Shown piece after piece: positions 51,580 to 62,832 of a DNA stretch of 64,000 nucleotides (position 1 is its first letter; each line of letters begins with the position of its first letter). A program made the translations under genes and the position numbers. The notes beneath the pieces were generated by a model. It searched no databases. It worked only from the letters and a program-made list of their open reading frames with translations, and had not been told where the DNA came from. This DNA is from Periplaneta americana (taxonomy: Eukaryota > Arthropoda > Insecta > Blattodea > Blattidae): contig NC_091120.1 in NCBI RefSeq assembly GCF_040183065.1, forward strand, positions 193,055,627-193,119,626, given 5' to 3'.

Positions 51580-53348
51580 TATTATTTATTTTCAATAAAT
51601 TTTTATCGTTTTGATAGCCACCACAGCTTGTCGCAGAATATTATTTTTTTAAATTTCATTATGTATTTTTTTAAATCAATTTACATTTTATTTTTTGTTC
51701 ATTTGAATTGATTAGGATGCCGATATTTTAAATCCAAGACTTGGACAGCTATCATTTCGATAATATATATATTTCGCATTTAAGAGATTACAATCAGAAA
51801 GACAAAATAAAATTATTTACATAGCATCATCAGAAGAACTTCATAAATAGTAAAGTTAGGAATGAGTCAATATTAAAATTTTACAAGGTTATGTCAGTGT
51901 CAGCTCTCATATATGGAAGTGAAATTCCATATAGAATCGAGGTTTTGCTGTATTTTTTTTTTTTTACTTGGGACATCATTCTCCTTCCCTTTGTTCCCAC
52001 CATTGTTTTCGTAGATAACAGTGTTACTCCATATCAGTCCTGGGGTTAGTTGTATGTTTAGTTTTGTGAAATTGCATTAACAGCTTAGTTATTTTAACAG
52101 AGATTAAACTGTCAGTAGTGTTGGTAAGTGCTGGAAGTTATTTTTTTGTGTAGATAGAAAATTCATGACTTTATTAGAGCCTAGATATGTATGCAAAAAA
52201 CAACTTATCAATAACACTAGTAAATACACTTTTTTTTTTGTACAATAAATAGAATGTTGATTATTATCAAGTCTGATACGCTGATTACGAATATGTAATC
52301 AGATTTTGTCCATCACGTCAGGTTTCTGAGCACTTTACCTAACTTATATTTTATCAATAGCCATGTATACTGTACATACAGTGCTTATTTCGTTTCCGTT
52401 CATTATATCAAGTTAAGAGAATGACTAGTAATGAAGAGAAGGCGTTCAGTCTGTATTTTGTTGAGTTAGGGTGCAGAGGTTTCGATAGTAGTGTGAGCTG
52501 TTCTGTGTGAAATTATGAAGAAAAAAAGGCATAGGTGTAAAAACTCTCATACTTTTGTATTATACATGGTCCCTAAAGTCATGGTGAGGTTTCAGAGGAT
52601 TATATTTTTTGGATAAATAGAGGTAGAAATGCAATACTGATGCCAGATGAAAATAAAACTCTCTAAGTTTTTCGTTTGTTAAGTTTGAGGCACTGAAGAA
52701 AACAAAACACGGTAAAAATCTAACAAATGCAATAATTTTCATTGTTACAATTAATTATACAAGGTGGATGTCCAAAGTAAAGTGCAGTGTGTTTTGTGGC
52801 TAGCAAAATTTGAATCTGTGACTTGTATGTGATGTGAGTTTCATCACATATTTAGCGATTTTATTTGAATTGCTGTCTTGGGGATCAGTAGCGTTCCTGG
52901 GCGCCTCATGTAAATTGTACAAGATGTAATGCAAGACTAGATGTTATCCCTTGATGTAGATGGCTGCATATCATCAGATGACATTTTGTCAGATTCCGAT
53001 TCTTCTTGCCATGTAGCAGGTGGAATGGGAAAATTTTCTCCACGAGATAATGGTCTTATAGCTGAGGAGAGATTAGGATACCGAAAAGTAGTGATCTTTC
53101 TTGCCTTTTAATCACAAAGAGAAGATACTGCAACACATAAGAGACAAAGCGTTTTTATGTGATACCTACCTTCTACTATGTAAATGTAAGTAGCCATTTA
53201 CATAATATATACTGTAATATGAAGAAAGTTTATTTCCAGTTTTAACAGCATTATAAAGTTTAAGCATTCTGCATTAGATATTAGAAACTGCTTAGTATAA
53301 AAATTTTCATAAGTGTAATAATAGAAAATCTGAGGGTGCTGCTGAAAA
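51580..53348. other. Intergenic, no gene recognised
   Basis: AT-rich. The part at 52590-52840 is the inverted copy of the dispersed repeat near 3530-3780. The remainder shows no element or exon that I can support. Confidence 0.4.
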
Positions 53349-53420
53349 ATGGGTTCATCTCATTCAGACGCTAAATAACCTAAGATGTTGATAAAGCGTC
53401 GTAAAATAACCTACTAAAAA
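53349..53420 (+). mobile_element. SINE family A, 3' tail fragment
   Basis: CATCTCATTCAGACGCTAAATAACC to GTAAAATAACCTACTAAAAA only; the head and body are missing. Confidence 0.85.
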
Positions 53421-53454
53421 CAAATTATCTATGGGGGCACTTGAAAAATAAAGT

Positions 53455-53600
53455 GTATGCAGCGAACCCCCAACATTACAAGAATTGAAAGCAAGTATCA
53501 GCCGTGAAATTGACTCCATTTCCGATGATGAATTAATACGCATAAATACACATTTCCTAAAAAGGTGCCAGAAATGTGTGGATGAAGGAAGATAACATTT
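53455..53600 (+). mobile_element. DDE transposase C-terminal relic
   Basis: A frame reads LQELKASISREIDSISDDEL and INTHFLKRCQKCVDEGR, then HFQHLI after a stop. This resembles the C-termini of mariner-related transposases such as that at 22845-24330 (GGGHFEHLL). A second family member, old and broken. Confidence 0.6.
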
Positions 53601-53754
53601 CCAACATCTTATTTCATAAGGTACGTGATTGTTTTTCTTTGTAATTTTACTCAATTGTACTCCGGCCATTTTCATTGTACATTGTATATTTGTACTGAAT
53701 TTGCTGCTATCGGTTGCTATCGCCGACCGCCGTGTAGCGGAGGTTTTGCTTTCG

Positions 53755-53756
53755 AT

Positions 53757-53787
<31 letters not shown>
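53755..53787. repeat. (ATTT)n microsatellite
   Basis: Eight ATTT units follow a GC-richer segment (CGGTTGCTATCGCCG at 53713) that recurs at about 54605. Confidence 0.9.
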
Positions 53788-53788
<1 letters not shown>

Positions 53789-54042
53789 ATCCACAACCAA
53801 CAGAAGCAGGCTTCAAATTACAGGTGGCTTACACAGATACATACACAAAATACATAAGAAAAAAAAAAACGAAACAAACAACACAAACGAAAGAAAGAAG
53901 GTACATAACGGTAATAGATGCTAGAATATAATATTTCAGTTCATATAGTGCCAAATGTCAATATAATGATGCAAAATTATTTTAAAATTAGAGTAAAAAC
54001 ATTGCAGAGGTGTGAAAATTATTAGAATAATCTTAATTTTAA

Positions 54043-54532
54043 AGGTTTTTTAATAGTTCCTTCATAAATATTCATTGAATTGATAAATATTGGTATATAA
54101 TATTACTATACTGATGTAGGATATATTTACTACTAACAATGCCGGAAAGCATTGTTGTACATTGGTATTTTTCTTATTTTACAATTTTTATGGGAATTCA
54201 GAAATTATTATATTATGTTGGCGGAATTGGAAACATAAAAATTTAATTAAGAAATGCTTTAAACAAATTGTTCTTTGCGTTTACATTGTTGTGGAGGTTC
54301 AAATGAACGTATACATCTGTTTTGTGCATATAATTTTTTATGTTTCCAATTCCGCCAACATAATATAATAATTTCTGAATTCCCATAACAATTGTAAAAT
54401 AAGAAAAATACCAATGTACAACAATGCTTTCCGGCATTGTTAGTAGTAAATATATCCTACATCAGTATAGTAATATTATATACCAATATTCATCAATTCA
54501 ATGAATATTTGTGAAGGAACTATTAAAAAACC
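54043..54532. repeat. Near-perfect 490-bp palindrome (foldback element)
   Basis: Arms of about 195 bp (54043-54238 and 54336-54532) match with only a few differences. Examples are AACAATGCCGGAAAGCATTG and TATGTTGGCGGAATTGGAAAC with their complements. The loop is about 100 bp. Overlapping open frames on both strands are a by-product of the symmetry. The similarity implies recent origin or gene conversion between arms. Confidence 0.9.
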
Positions 54533-54776
54533 TCTGTATAATACACTTCTTCATAATTTAAATATCTAAGGAAATACAATTCAATTTGCCCGGAACTGGG
54601 CTGCTATCGGTTGCTATCGCCGGTCGCCGTGCAACGGGCGACTCGACAGCGAAAGGCACTATGTAAAAAGAAACATGGTTGGTGCGTTGGGAACTTTTGC
54701 CAAATTTTTTATGTAGTTTTGGACTTTACAAGATCTACAGAAGTCGTATTTTTATTTCAAATGCATCTTTAGAGTT

Positions 54777-54875
54777 CCCCCCCCCCCCCCCGCTAAGTGC
54801 TGTGGCGTTAGACCAAAGGAAGTCGAGAGACAGAGCGAGAGCGGAGAAACAGGCGTCATCCTCCCCCCCCCCCCC
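54777..54875 (+). repeat. Two poly-C tracts (15 C and 13 C) in a GC-richer island
   Basis: Runs at 54777-54791 and 54863-54875. The surrounding 54780-55160 is richer in CG dinucleotides than its neighbours (GCGAGAGCGGAG, GCGCTCGCTATTACGTCCCG). No supported gene: a frame at 54997-55266 has no family resemblance. A promoter of an unseen gene is possible. Confidence 0.6.
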
Positions 54876-55380
54876 AAGAAAAACAACAAACCCTACACTC
54901 TCCCAACGTATTTATTCACTTGTTACGGCATATCTAACACTTCAGATCTGATAAAAGTGGAACCGTAGTTTACACAGTTACGGGTGTCTTTCTCGAATGC
55001 TAGACAGTGCGCTCGCTATTACGTCCCGTTCGCCGTGTGTTTTTGTTGGCGCTGGCCCCCGCAACTCCTGTACTGCGGAGTTTTTTCTCGGAATTCTGCT
55101 CTCGCTTCAGAGGGCTCGCTTATGCCTTGCCTCTCTCCTTAAACACAACACTGTTGTCAGCTTTCGAGCAGTAGGCCTACCTTTGCTGAAGAGTTATTTT
55201 TATATTACTTATTACGTTCGCACGTCTCTGACGTACTTGTTAGGAGGGATAAGTTCGACACGTTAAGGGAGGACTTATTTATAAACAATCAATGACATTC
55301 GAAACGATCAGTTTCTGATTAACGTGTTGTGTAGAGTTTCCAATTTAAAATATTGCAGTTCGAAATGTAATAGCCGGGTT

Positions 55381-55381
55381 C

Positions 55382-55432
<51 letters not shown>
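55381..55432. repeat. (AAT)n microsatellite 5' of an RTE-like fragment
   Basis: Pure AAT repeat. A matching tract lies at 56246-56311 on the other side of the LINE fragment. Confidence 0.9.
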
Positions 55433-55435
<3 letters not shown>

Positions 55436-55439
55436 CAAC

Positions 55440-56235
55440 TTTATTTATTATTTATATAAATGAAATTATTTTAAAATGGAACCAAATCTACACATCAGGA
55501 ATCAAAATAACCAGTGCTCCAACATTAAATACCTTACTCTATGCCGATGATCAAGTCATAATTTCCAATTCAGAGGATAATTTACAAAGAGGATTGTATA
55601 CATTAAATAAAATATTAAACGATTTTGGGATGGAAATTTCAGCACAAAAATCAAAAGTAATGGCATTTTTAGGACAAGACCCAGTCAGAAGTAAGATAAT
55701 ACACAATAACCAATGCCTCGAACAAGTGCAAAATTTCAATTATCTGGGTTGTGAAATATCTTATCAAAATGAAAAAGATGTGAACAAGAAAATTACCAAA
55801 TTTACACAAATTCTAGGAATAATAAACAATGCATTAAAAGCTAAATTAGTACAAAAATCTACAAGAATAAAAATATATAATACACTAGCATTACCCACCC
55901 TTTTATACGGAAGCGAGATTTGGTCATTAAAGAAAAAAGACGTGAACAGAATCAAAGCAACGGAAATGAAATTTTTGAGGAGGACAGCAGGATATACTCT
56001 TTTAGACCGAAAAAGGAATGAAGAAATTTTAGAACAATTAGAAGTAGAGTCAGTAGAAGAAAAAATCAGCAGATACAAATTCAATTGGCTAGATCATGTA
56101 AGAAGAATGGAAAATTCAAGAATCCCAAAAATTATGATGCAGTATAAACCTAGAGGACATCGTCGACCAGGAAGACCTTTAAGAAGACTGCTAGATGGGG
56201 CCGAAACAGGTCTACAGAGGCCTAATTCGTGAAGG
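55440..56235 (+). mobile_element. RTE-like LINE fragment, second family, between (AAT)n tracts
   Basis: Catalytic LLYADDQVIISNSEDNLQRG is followed by a 212-codon frame with FGMEISAQKSKVMAF, NFNYLGCEISYQNEKDVN, LLYGSEIWSLKKKD and FNWLDHVRRMENSRIPKIMM. It is an unusually open frame for an element here, so it is probably young. The 3' end runs straight into (GAT)(AAT)n. Confidence 0.9.
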
Positions 56236-56244
56236 ATGATGATG

Positions 56245-56245
<1 letters not shown>

Positions 56246-56310
<65 letters not shown>

Positions 56311-56311
56311 G
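56246..56311. repeat. (AAT)n microsatellite, tail of the RTE-like fragment
   Basis: About 22 units; starts as GATGATGATAATAAT. It joins the second family's 3' end to the next LINE copy. Confidence 0.9.
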
Positions 56312-56318
56312 CCATATT

Positions 56319-56956
56319 GTGGAAAAATTCAAATATCTTGGAGCAACAGTAACAAATATAAATGACACTCGGGAGGAAATTAAACACAATACTTAAATAT
56401 TGGAAATGCCTGTTATTATTCGGTTGAGAAGCTTTTATCATCCAGTCTGCTGTCAAAAAATCTGAAAGTTAGAATTTATAAAACAGTTATATTACCGGTT
56501 GTTCTGTATGGTTGTGGAACTTGGACTCTCACTTTGAGAGAGGAACATAGGTTAAGGGTGTTTGAGAATAAGGTGCTTAGGAAAATATTTGGGGCTAAGA
56601 GGGATGAAGTTACAGGAGAATGGAGAAAGTTACACAACACAGAACTGCACGCATTGTATTCTTCACCTGACATAATTAGAAACATTAAATCCAGACGTTT
56701 GAGATGGGCAGGGCATATAGCACGTATGGGCGAATCCAGAAATGTATATAGTGTGTTAGTCGGGAGGCCGGAGGGAAAAAGACCTTTAGGGAGGCCGAGA
56801 CGTAGATGGGAGGATAATATTGGAATGGATTTGAGGGAGTTGGATATGATGATAGAGACTGGATTAATCTTGCTCAGGATAGGGACCAATGGCGGGCTTA
56901 TGTGAGGGCGGCAATGAACCTCCGGGTTCCTTAAAAGCCAGTAAGTAAGTAATAAT
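56319..56956 (+). mobile_element. RTE-like LINE 3' fragment, first family, (TAAG)n tail
   Basis: From GTGGAAAAATTCAAATATCTTGG to CCAGTAAGTAAGTAAT. The frame 56534-56905 carries [35 protein letters not shown] and [15 protein letters not shown]. Active site missing. Confidence 0.92.
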
Positions 56957-58090
56957 AGCCATATTTATACAGGGTGGAAATGAAATAACACTGCAGATTT
57001 TCAGAGCAAATAGCTCATGCTGTATGTAACAAAAAACTGTAATATCATTTGTCGGAAAGTCCATAGTTTTCTCAGAATATTATTTCCCAAATTGTATTGA
57101 TTGCTGCGCCTTCTTATTGCGTCTCCCGTTTTTTTTTTTTTTTTTTTCTTTTTTGCTATTGCTTGGCGCAACATGGTTGATTTATTGAGATTCTATTCTG
57201 AACTAAATTCCTCATGAAGGAACTATATCATTGGTTGTGCATTCACAATGTAATATCACTCACTGGTTTCAACTGTATAACGTCATGACACTACAAAGAA
57301 GACGCACTGCCCAGCGGCAGCCCCACTCCCACCAATTCATGCCGTAAGTTGGTGGAAAACCGCATACATCAACAACTTTATTTACTCGGTAACATAGCAA
57401 CATGCACAGTCCAGTAGAAACAACGCGCAAAGCCCTCATAAAACGTCCGTCACATAATTTTGTTTCATAGTGTTCGACTCATAAGCCTATCCTCATTCCA
57501 TATAAGAAGACTCCGCATATCAACGAACATAACGCAAAATCCTACAGCGCTCCTATGTTCACGCCGGAAAATAACGCATGTATCGACACTTGCGAAGCGT
57601 TGACAAGTGACGTGATAATTATTTTAAACTAACAACCGAATGTAAAGCATCGAATGCGTGTGGGATTTTTATAAGAATGTTCTTATATTATGAAGCGTTC
57701 ACGTCAGGCAACGTTTCTTTACGACGTTTGAGCCCTGAAGTACCGGCAACTGTTCGGTCATTATAGACTACCGATTTTACTAATAAAAACTGTTATATAG
57801 ACGTTTAATCATCTTATACTTACACAATGAATAACTCATTTATAAATTTTGTGTAAATTCCTGACTAATAATCACTACATACGTCGAGGATAACAATACA
57901 ACTGTAACTCAGCTACGTCATAGTTTCGTTATTATTTTATTACAAAAGGTAACAGAATAACGGAGAGTCTCTATTGCATCCGATAATGTGCGCTAGCGTA
58001 CCGCGTTAAGTGTCGATAGTACAACTGGGCCTAATCGATTACCACGCTATATTTTGATCAAAGAGTACACCTACAGGAATATTATTTTAA
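56957..58090. other. Intergenic; possible solo transposon end at about 56971
   Basis: TACAGGGTGGAAATGAAATAAC resembles the CAGGGTG-type ends of the mariner-related elements in this window, but no partner end was found. A poly-T run lies at 57127-57147. The rest shows no gene. Confidence 0.35.
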
Positions 58091-58096
58091 TTTTAT

Positions 58097-58279
58097 CACA
58101 GTCTAGTATATACAGTCGCGAAGCTCAATACGTAGTAAATATGCAAACATTAGATAGTTGCTCACCACTAGGAGCGCTAATATCGCCTCATTACACGCAA
58201 TGCAAAGTAGTACCGTCACAGTCTATTGTTTCTAGCACCCTCAGAACTCAAGCTTCGTGACTCTATATAGTAGACTGTG
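58097..58279. mobile_element. MITE with 7-bp target duplication (family copy 2)
   Basis: Ends CACAGTCTAGTATATACAG and CTCTATATAGTAGACTGTG. ATTTTAT lies on both sides (58090-58096 and 58280-58286). It is inverted relative to copy 1 at 4251. Confidence 0.85.
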
Positions 58280-58612
58280 ATTTTATTATTCTGTGCTCTG
58301 TGTTTTTTTCTTCTGTGGTAACAAGGCAACCATTGTCATAAAATGACAATCGATACGAACAGCTGTTAAAAGGCGGCCATTTTTTTATGTTCACCGCTTA
58401 ATCAGGGGGTTTCGTGTGAATAACTACTGAAAAACAATTTCCATGTATAATTACACACTGCTTATACATCCATCGCTTGTGCAAGGTTTATTAGTAACGT
58501 TTTTTTGTCCCAACTCTGCAGTCTCGTATAAAAATTATGCACGGTTTATTAGTAAGACCGTAAGTATAAAGGTAAAAAGTTAATTTAATTACAACATAGT
58601 CTACTATTCTAA

Positions 58613-59421
58613 AGTATTTTATGCTCGACCATGCCGAAATGTAGTAATTATACACCTGGTAGCAGCCCTTTAATGGGCCTCATTAAAGTACACCTACTCA
58701 TTAAAGTTCAGGTGTTCCACCAATCAGAAAATAGCATTGTAGCAATATGAAAGCGCAAGTATCGATTATTCTCGGATATGCAATTGAAAGACAACTAGCG
58801 ATACGTCATGGATGCTGGAAATCCAATACTGTCGCAGAAGGTTATGTTGAAGAATCGATCCAAAATTAAATTTAAATCTCAAATACAATATTAAACTCAG
58901 TCGAAAAAAAAAACAACACACAAATTATCATCAATTCACCGTCAGCTTCCAGCCTTTCACAAAGCACATTCCCGCAAATTCATTTCACCAATTGCACAAT
59001 AAATCTCCTACATTTGAAATAAAGTCAGTTCTGTTACTATAATAATTAGCGTTAATTGTAAATTACATTCGAATAAATTCAATTTGTCATCTCGTTTTTC
59101 AATGTCTAATTTAATTTCAATGTTATATCAAGATTAATGTTTATTTTACCCTCTAGATTATATCAAGGTCAATGTGGACATTTGTTTCTCGGAAAAAATC
59201 AATACTTTCGCGTCTGCGCACATCTCACAATTTACGAGCTATTGCACAAGGTCAGTTCTGCTCCTCAGTCAGATAAGAATAAAATGAATACTTCTGAATA
59301 ATTTCAAGTTAGAAATATGGTCGAGCATAAAAAGTCGTATGAAACTTGACTATAATGGTAATTAAGACGCTCGTACTCGCGTCTTAATTACTACCATTAT
59401 AGGCTCATTGGATAATGCACT
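58613..59421 (+). repeat. Family E palindromic repeat, copy 3, with an insertion and a shortened hairpin
   Basis: It matches 45340-45974. It carries about 180 extra bp at 58848-59030 (starting GAAGAATCGATCC, containing AAATAAAG near its end) in the middle of GGTTATGTT/TTCTGTTACTATA. The hairpin near its right end has lost its tip: arms of about 21 bp meet over a loop of about 8 bp (59350-59401). Confidence 0.8.
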
Positions 59422-60739
59422 ATACTGTAATGTACGAAAAGTCGCTAAATTTCTTATTATCAATGGAGAAAGTTTTATTTTTGCCACTATAGGGTGATTA
59501 GAAAGTCGCTAAATCCCTATGTAAGCAATGAAAAAAAAAACAGCCTAAAAGTCGCCAGATTTGGCGACAAAGTCGCTAAATTGGCAACACTGCTAACTGT
59601 GGTGTTCATTTTTAAATGAATCCAATTTCTCTGTAATAATCTTTCAAACAACTCATTGACGTATTAATTTGTGAATCGTTTCACTTTCAATAATTGCATT
59701 GTTGTCTCGAGATAGGCCAAGAGGGCTAATCTTGAACTAGGCTCATAAAATGATGAAACGATTATGAATTAGTTAACGAGAAGGCTTCGCCTTTTCAAGT
59801 TGAAATGCGGGGAGTATGAAGACGGAAGTGAAAAGAAATGTCAGACTTTCATTTCAAATGCCAAGTTACAGTCCCACCATGCTCAAAGTAGGTCAAAAAC
59901 AGCATAAACGTTTCATCTAATTATGAGGATTCACTTTTTTTCCTTGCTCTATAAATATCGGTATAAACTGTACGCTGCTATAATGTTGACCACATCCAGT
60001 GACAGTTTAACTCAGCCCACACTTTGTGTAAGGTATCTACGTCAGAGAATTCCGCGTCTTAACGAGACCTGACTCGTTGCAGATTGTTTGGCAGAGAAGA
60101 AACACACATACTTGATCTTTGACGCAAATCCGGGGGAAAAAAATAAATTGTAAGGCTTTCTAGGAGGTCGGAACTGTCATCAAGTTGGCAGTTACTTGTA
60201 TAAAAATCGATATTATACGTGGGCTGTATGAGAAATTCGTGGACTGACCGAGATTATACAATTTTATTAAGAACTGAAGCTTCAATGTTCTGAAAATATA
60301 GTAGCACATGTATTTACATTTTTATAGAGCGGTATTCATTTGTTTTGAGTTTGATAAGGTTGAGCTATTGCTATGGATGAAAATGAGTTTAATACTACTA
60401 GAACGGTTCGATTAGCGTGACGTCAGAGTTGAAGAGAGATTTAAAAACTCTGAAGTAACAAGCAAGTGCCTAATCCCTCAAAGCAAGTAGAAGTGTTATT
60501 TTTTGTACTTTTCGCATTTAAATTTAACAGCCTTCTCGTTCACTACGTCATACTCGCTCCCTCATTCCATGAAGCCTAATCTTGAGAGAACAATGAAATT
60601 GACAGTTGAAACTATTCACATTGGCTATAAATATGACGCCAATTAGTTCTTTTAAGTAGTAAATAATAATTATATAAAGAGAATTGGATTCATTTTGAAA
60701 TTAATTCCACAGCGAAGTACTTAAGAATTACTCTATTTA
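59422..60739. other. Intergenic, no gene recognised
   Basis: AAAGTCGCTAAAT recurs at about 59448, 59501 and 59569. Otherwise there are no features that I can support. Confidence 0.4.
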
Positions 60740-60991
60740 TTTTTTTCGTGGGTTATTTTACGACGCTGTATCAACATCTCAGGTTATTTAACGTCTCAAT
60801 GAAATGAAGGTGTTAATGCCGGTGAAATGAGTCCTGGGTCAAGCACCGATAGTTACCCAGCATTTGCTCATATTGGGTTGAAGGAAAACCCCAGAAAAAA
60901 CCTCAACCAGATAACTTGCCCCGACCGGAATTCGAACCCGGGCCCCTGGTTTCGCTATTAGATGTGCTAACCGTAACTCCACAGATGTGAG
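60740..60991 (-). mobile_element. tRNA-derived SINE, family A, diverged
   Basis: On the minus strand: the head CTCACATCTGTGGAGTTACGG, body, and tail CGTAAAATAACCCACG. Box B and several body positions are mutated. Confidence 0.9.
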
Positions 60992-61833
60992 CCGCATTTA
61001 TTAATCACCTTTATTTGTCTACGAATAATAATTTTATATTAAATTAAAATTAAGTTTAATATTTCGTTAAGCCTTTACATGTTAAACAGCTTTTCATGTG
61101 AACCTTTTCCAAGCCCATCTGATACTACCGAAATCACAGATCTACAGCAACTGCTTTTAACACGGCCCCCTTGTATAAAGATATAAATCACTGAAATAAA
61201 GAAGCATCGAAATACATTATTCATTTATTAATTAATACGTCATCGTTATTGTTGGAATTGTCTATATAAAGAGACGATATCCAGTTAGCTGGGTGGTTTC
61301 TTCCAGGAAATGCTGTGATGCATATATCCTCATAAATTATTATAAAAAAAAAGGAGGATAGATCCGCCAACATTACAAGCATAGTTGACGCATTCTATCT
61401 GACCAATGCTGCAGCAGAAGCATAACTTGGGCCATAAATAAACAAATGCAGCTCTTTAAGCAACGAATGCATTGCGAGCAGCATCGACCAACTCCCACAA
61501 ACATTTTTGTTACAATTTTTATAGACTAGTAAGCAGAAAAACGCTCCACGCTAAGATTGTTTAAAGAACTATTTCGTAGAATCCCCATAATTTGCGTGGA
61601 ACGTTCGAGGGTTGGTGATTGGTGATTTCAAATAATCGTAGGTCACCGCTTGGTGAGAATCATCTTAGCTAGCATAATCATGAAACAAAGAACTTGAACT
61701 TTTAATGAACAACGTAGCCATTGCACTACTCTAATGTAACCAATATTTAAATTTTTCAAGTTTTTGCACATTTTATTTTATTATATTGCTCTCTTTTATG
61801 CCAGTTATAATTATGTTAATTTCAGAATCAAAT
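60992..61833. other. Intergenic, no recognised feature
   Basis: AT-rich; no gene, repeat or element identified. Confidence 0.4.
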
Positions 61834-62832
61834 CACAATCTAGTATATACAGGGCATATCAAAAGTCCGGTAACACTTTCAATATTTTATTACACAAAAA
61901 CTACTAATGATAGCACATTCAAACACACGTCAGTTTAAAGTCAAACTCTCAAAGTTCTGTTTACACCTTACAGAGATTCAATGTGTGAACCACGAGTGAC
62001 TCGGCAGATGTCCAAACGATAATCACACTCTTCCCATATCCTTTTCAACATATCCTCTGTGACCGTGGCGGCAGCTTCTCGAATTCTGGTTTTTAATTCC
62101 TCTAAATCACGTGGCAAAGGCGGTACAAACACACGGTCCTTTAGATACCCCCATAGAAAAAAGTCACAGGCAGTCATATCGGGTGACCTTGGTGGCCATG
62201 TCATGAAACATCTGTCCCTTACTCCAGCACGTCCTATCCAACGATCAGACATCTCCGTATTCAGGTAAGCACGAACTGCATTGTGGAAATGTGGCGGAGC
62301 CCCATCTTGCTGAAAGATGAAATCGTCATCGAGATCTTGTCTAAGTTGAGGCACCAACCATTGCTCCAACATGTCCAGATATGAATGTCCAGTCACAGTA
62401 GCCTCAATGAAGAAGAAAGGTCCGTACAGTTTTCGTTGTGACAACGCGCAGAAAACATTCACCTTTGGTGAATCACGCTCACGTTCAATGATTCTGTGAG
62501 GTTTCTGTGTACCACAAACATGACAGTTGTGCTTGTTAATTTTCCGAGTCACTCGTGGTTCACACATTGAATCTCTATAAGGTGTAAACAGAACTTTGAG
62601 AGCTTGACTTTAAACTGACGTGTGTTTGAAAGTGCTATCATTTGTAGTTTTTGTGTAGGTAATAAAATATTGAAAGTGTTACCGGACTTTTGATATGCCC
62701 AGTTACGAAATTTGAGTTGTGAGGATGCATTGTCTGTAATGAGGCGATATTAGCGATCCTAGTGGTTAGCAACTATCTATGGATGCATATTTACTATGTA
62801 TTGAGCTTAGTGACTATATATACTAGACTGTG
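61834..62832. mobile_element. MITE with 7-bp target duplication (family copy 3), split by a transposon
   Basis: The outer parts 61834-61852 (CACAATCTAGTATATACAG) and 62700-62832 (to CTAGACTGTG) are the same MITE as at 4251 and 58097. The flanks are ATCAAAT and GTCAAAT. A DD41D element lies inside. Confidence 0.8.
61853..62699 (-). mobile_element. DD41D-type Tc1/mariner-superfamily transposon, truncated, with about 150-bp TIRs
   Basis: Ends GGCATATCAAAAGTCCGG and CCGGACTTTTGATATGCC, flanked by CAG on both sides (61850-61852 and 62700-62702). The minus frame 62567-61968 (199 codons) carries KVNVFCALSQRKLYGPFFF, FQQDGAPPHFHNAV (second Asp) and TWPPRSPDMTACDFFLWGYL (third Asp). The last two acidic residues are 41 residues apart. 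The N-terminal DNA-binding domain and first Asp are missing. The frame's first codons (MCEPRVTR) are the antisense of its own 3' end, because the right TIR extends into coding sequence. Confidence 0.9.

Noticed and set aside
53625-53931. Two overlapping 100-codon frames near the (ATTT)n tract
   Set aside because: They translate the microsatellite (repeated FIYL/LFIY) and neighbouring A-rich DNA. No conserved content.
54162-54437. Overlapping open frames on both strands at the palindrome
   Set aside because: They read nearly the same sequence from each arm. This is a symmetry artefact.
54997-55266. 89-codon frame in the CG-richer island
   Set aside because: No recognisable motif, no splice or polyadenylation support. 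Kept only as a possible promoter-region note.
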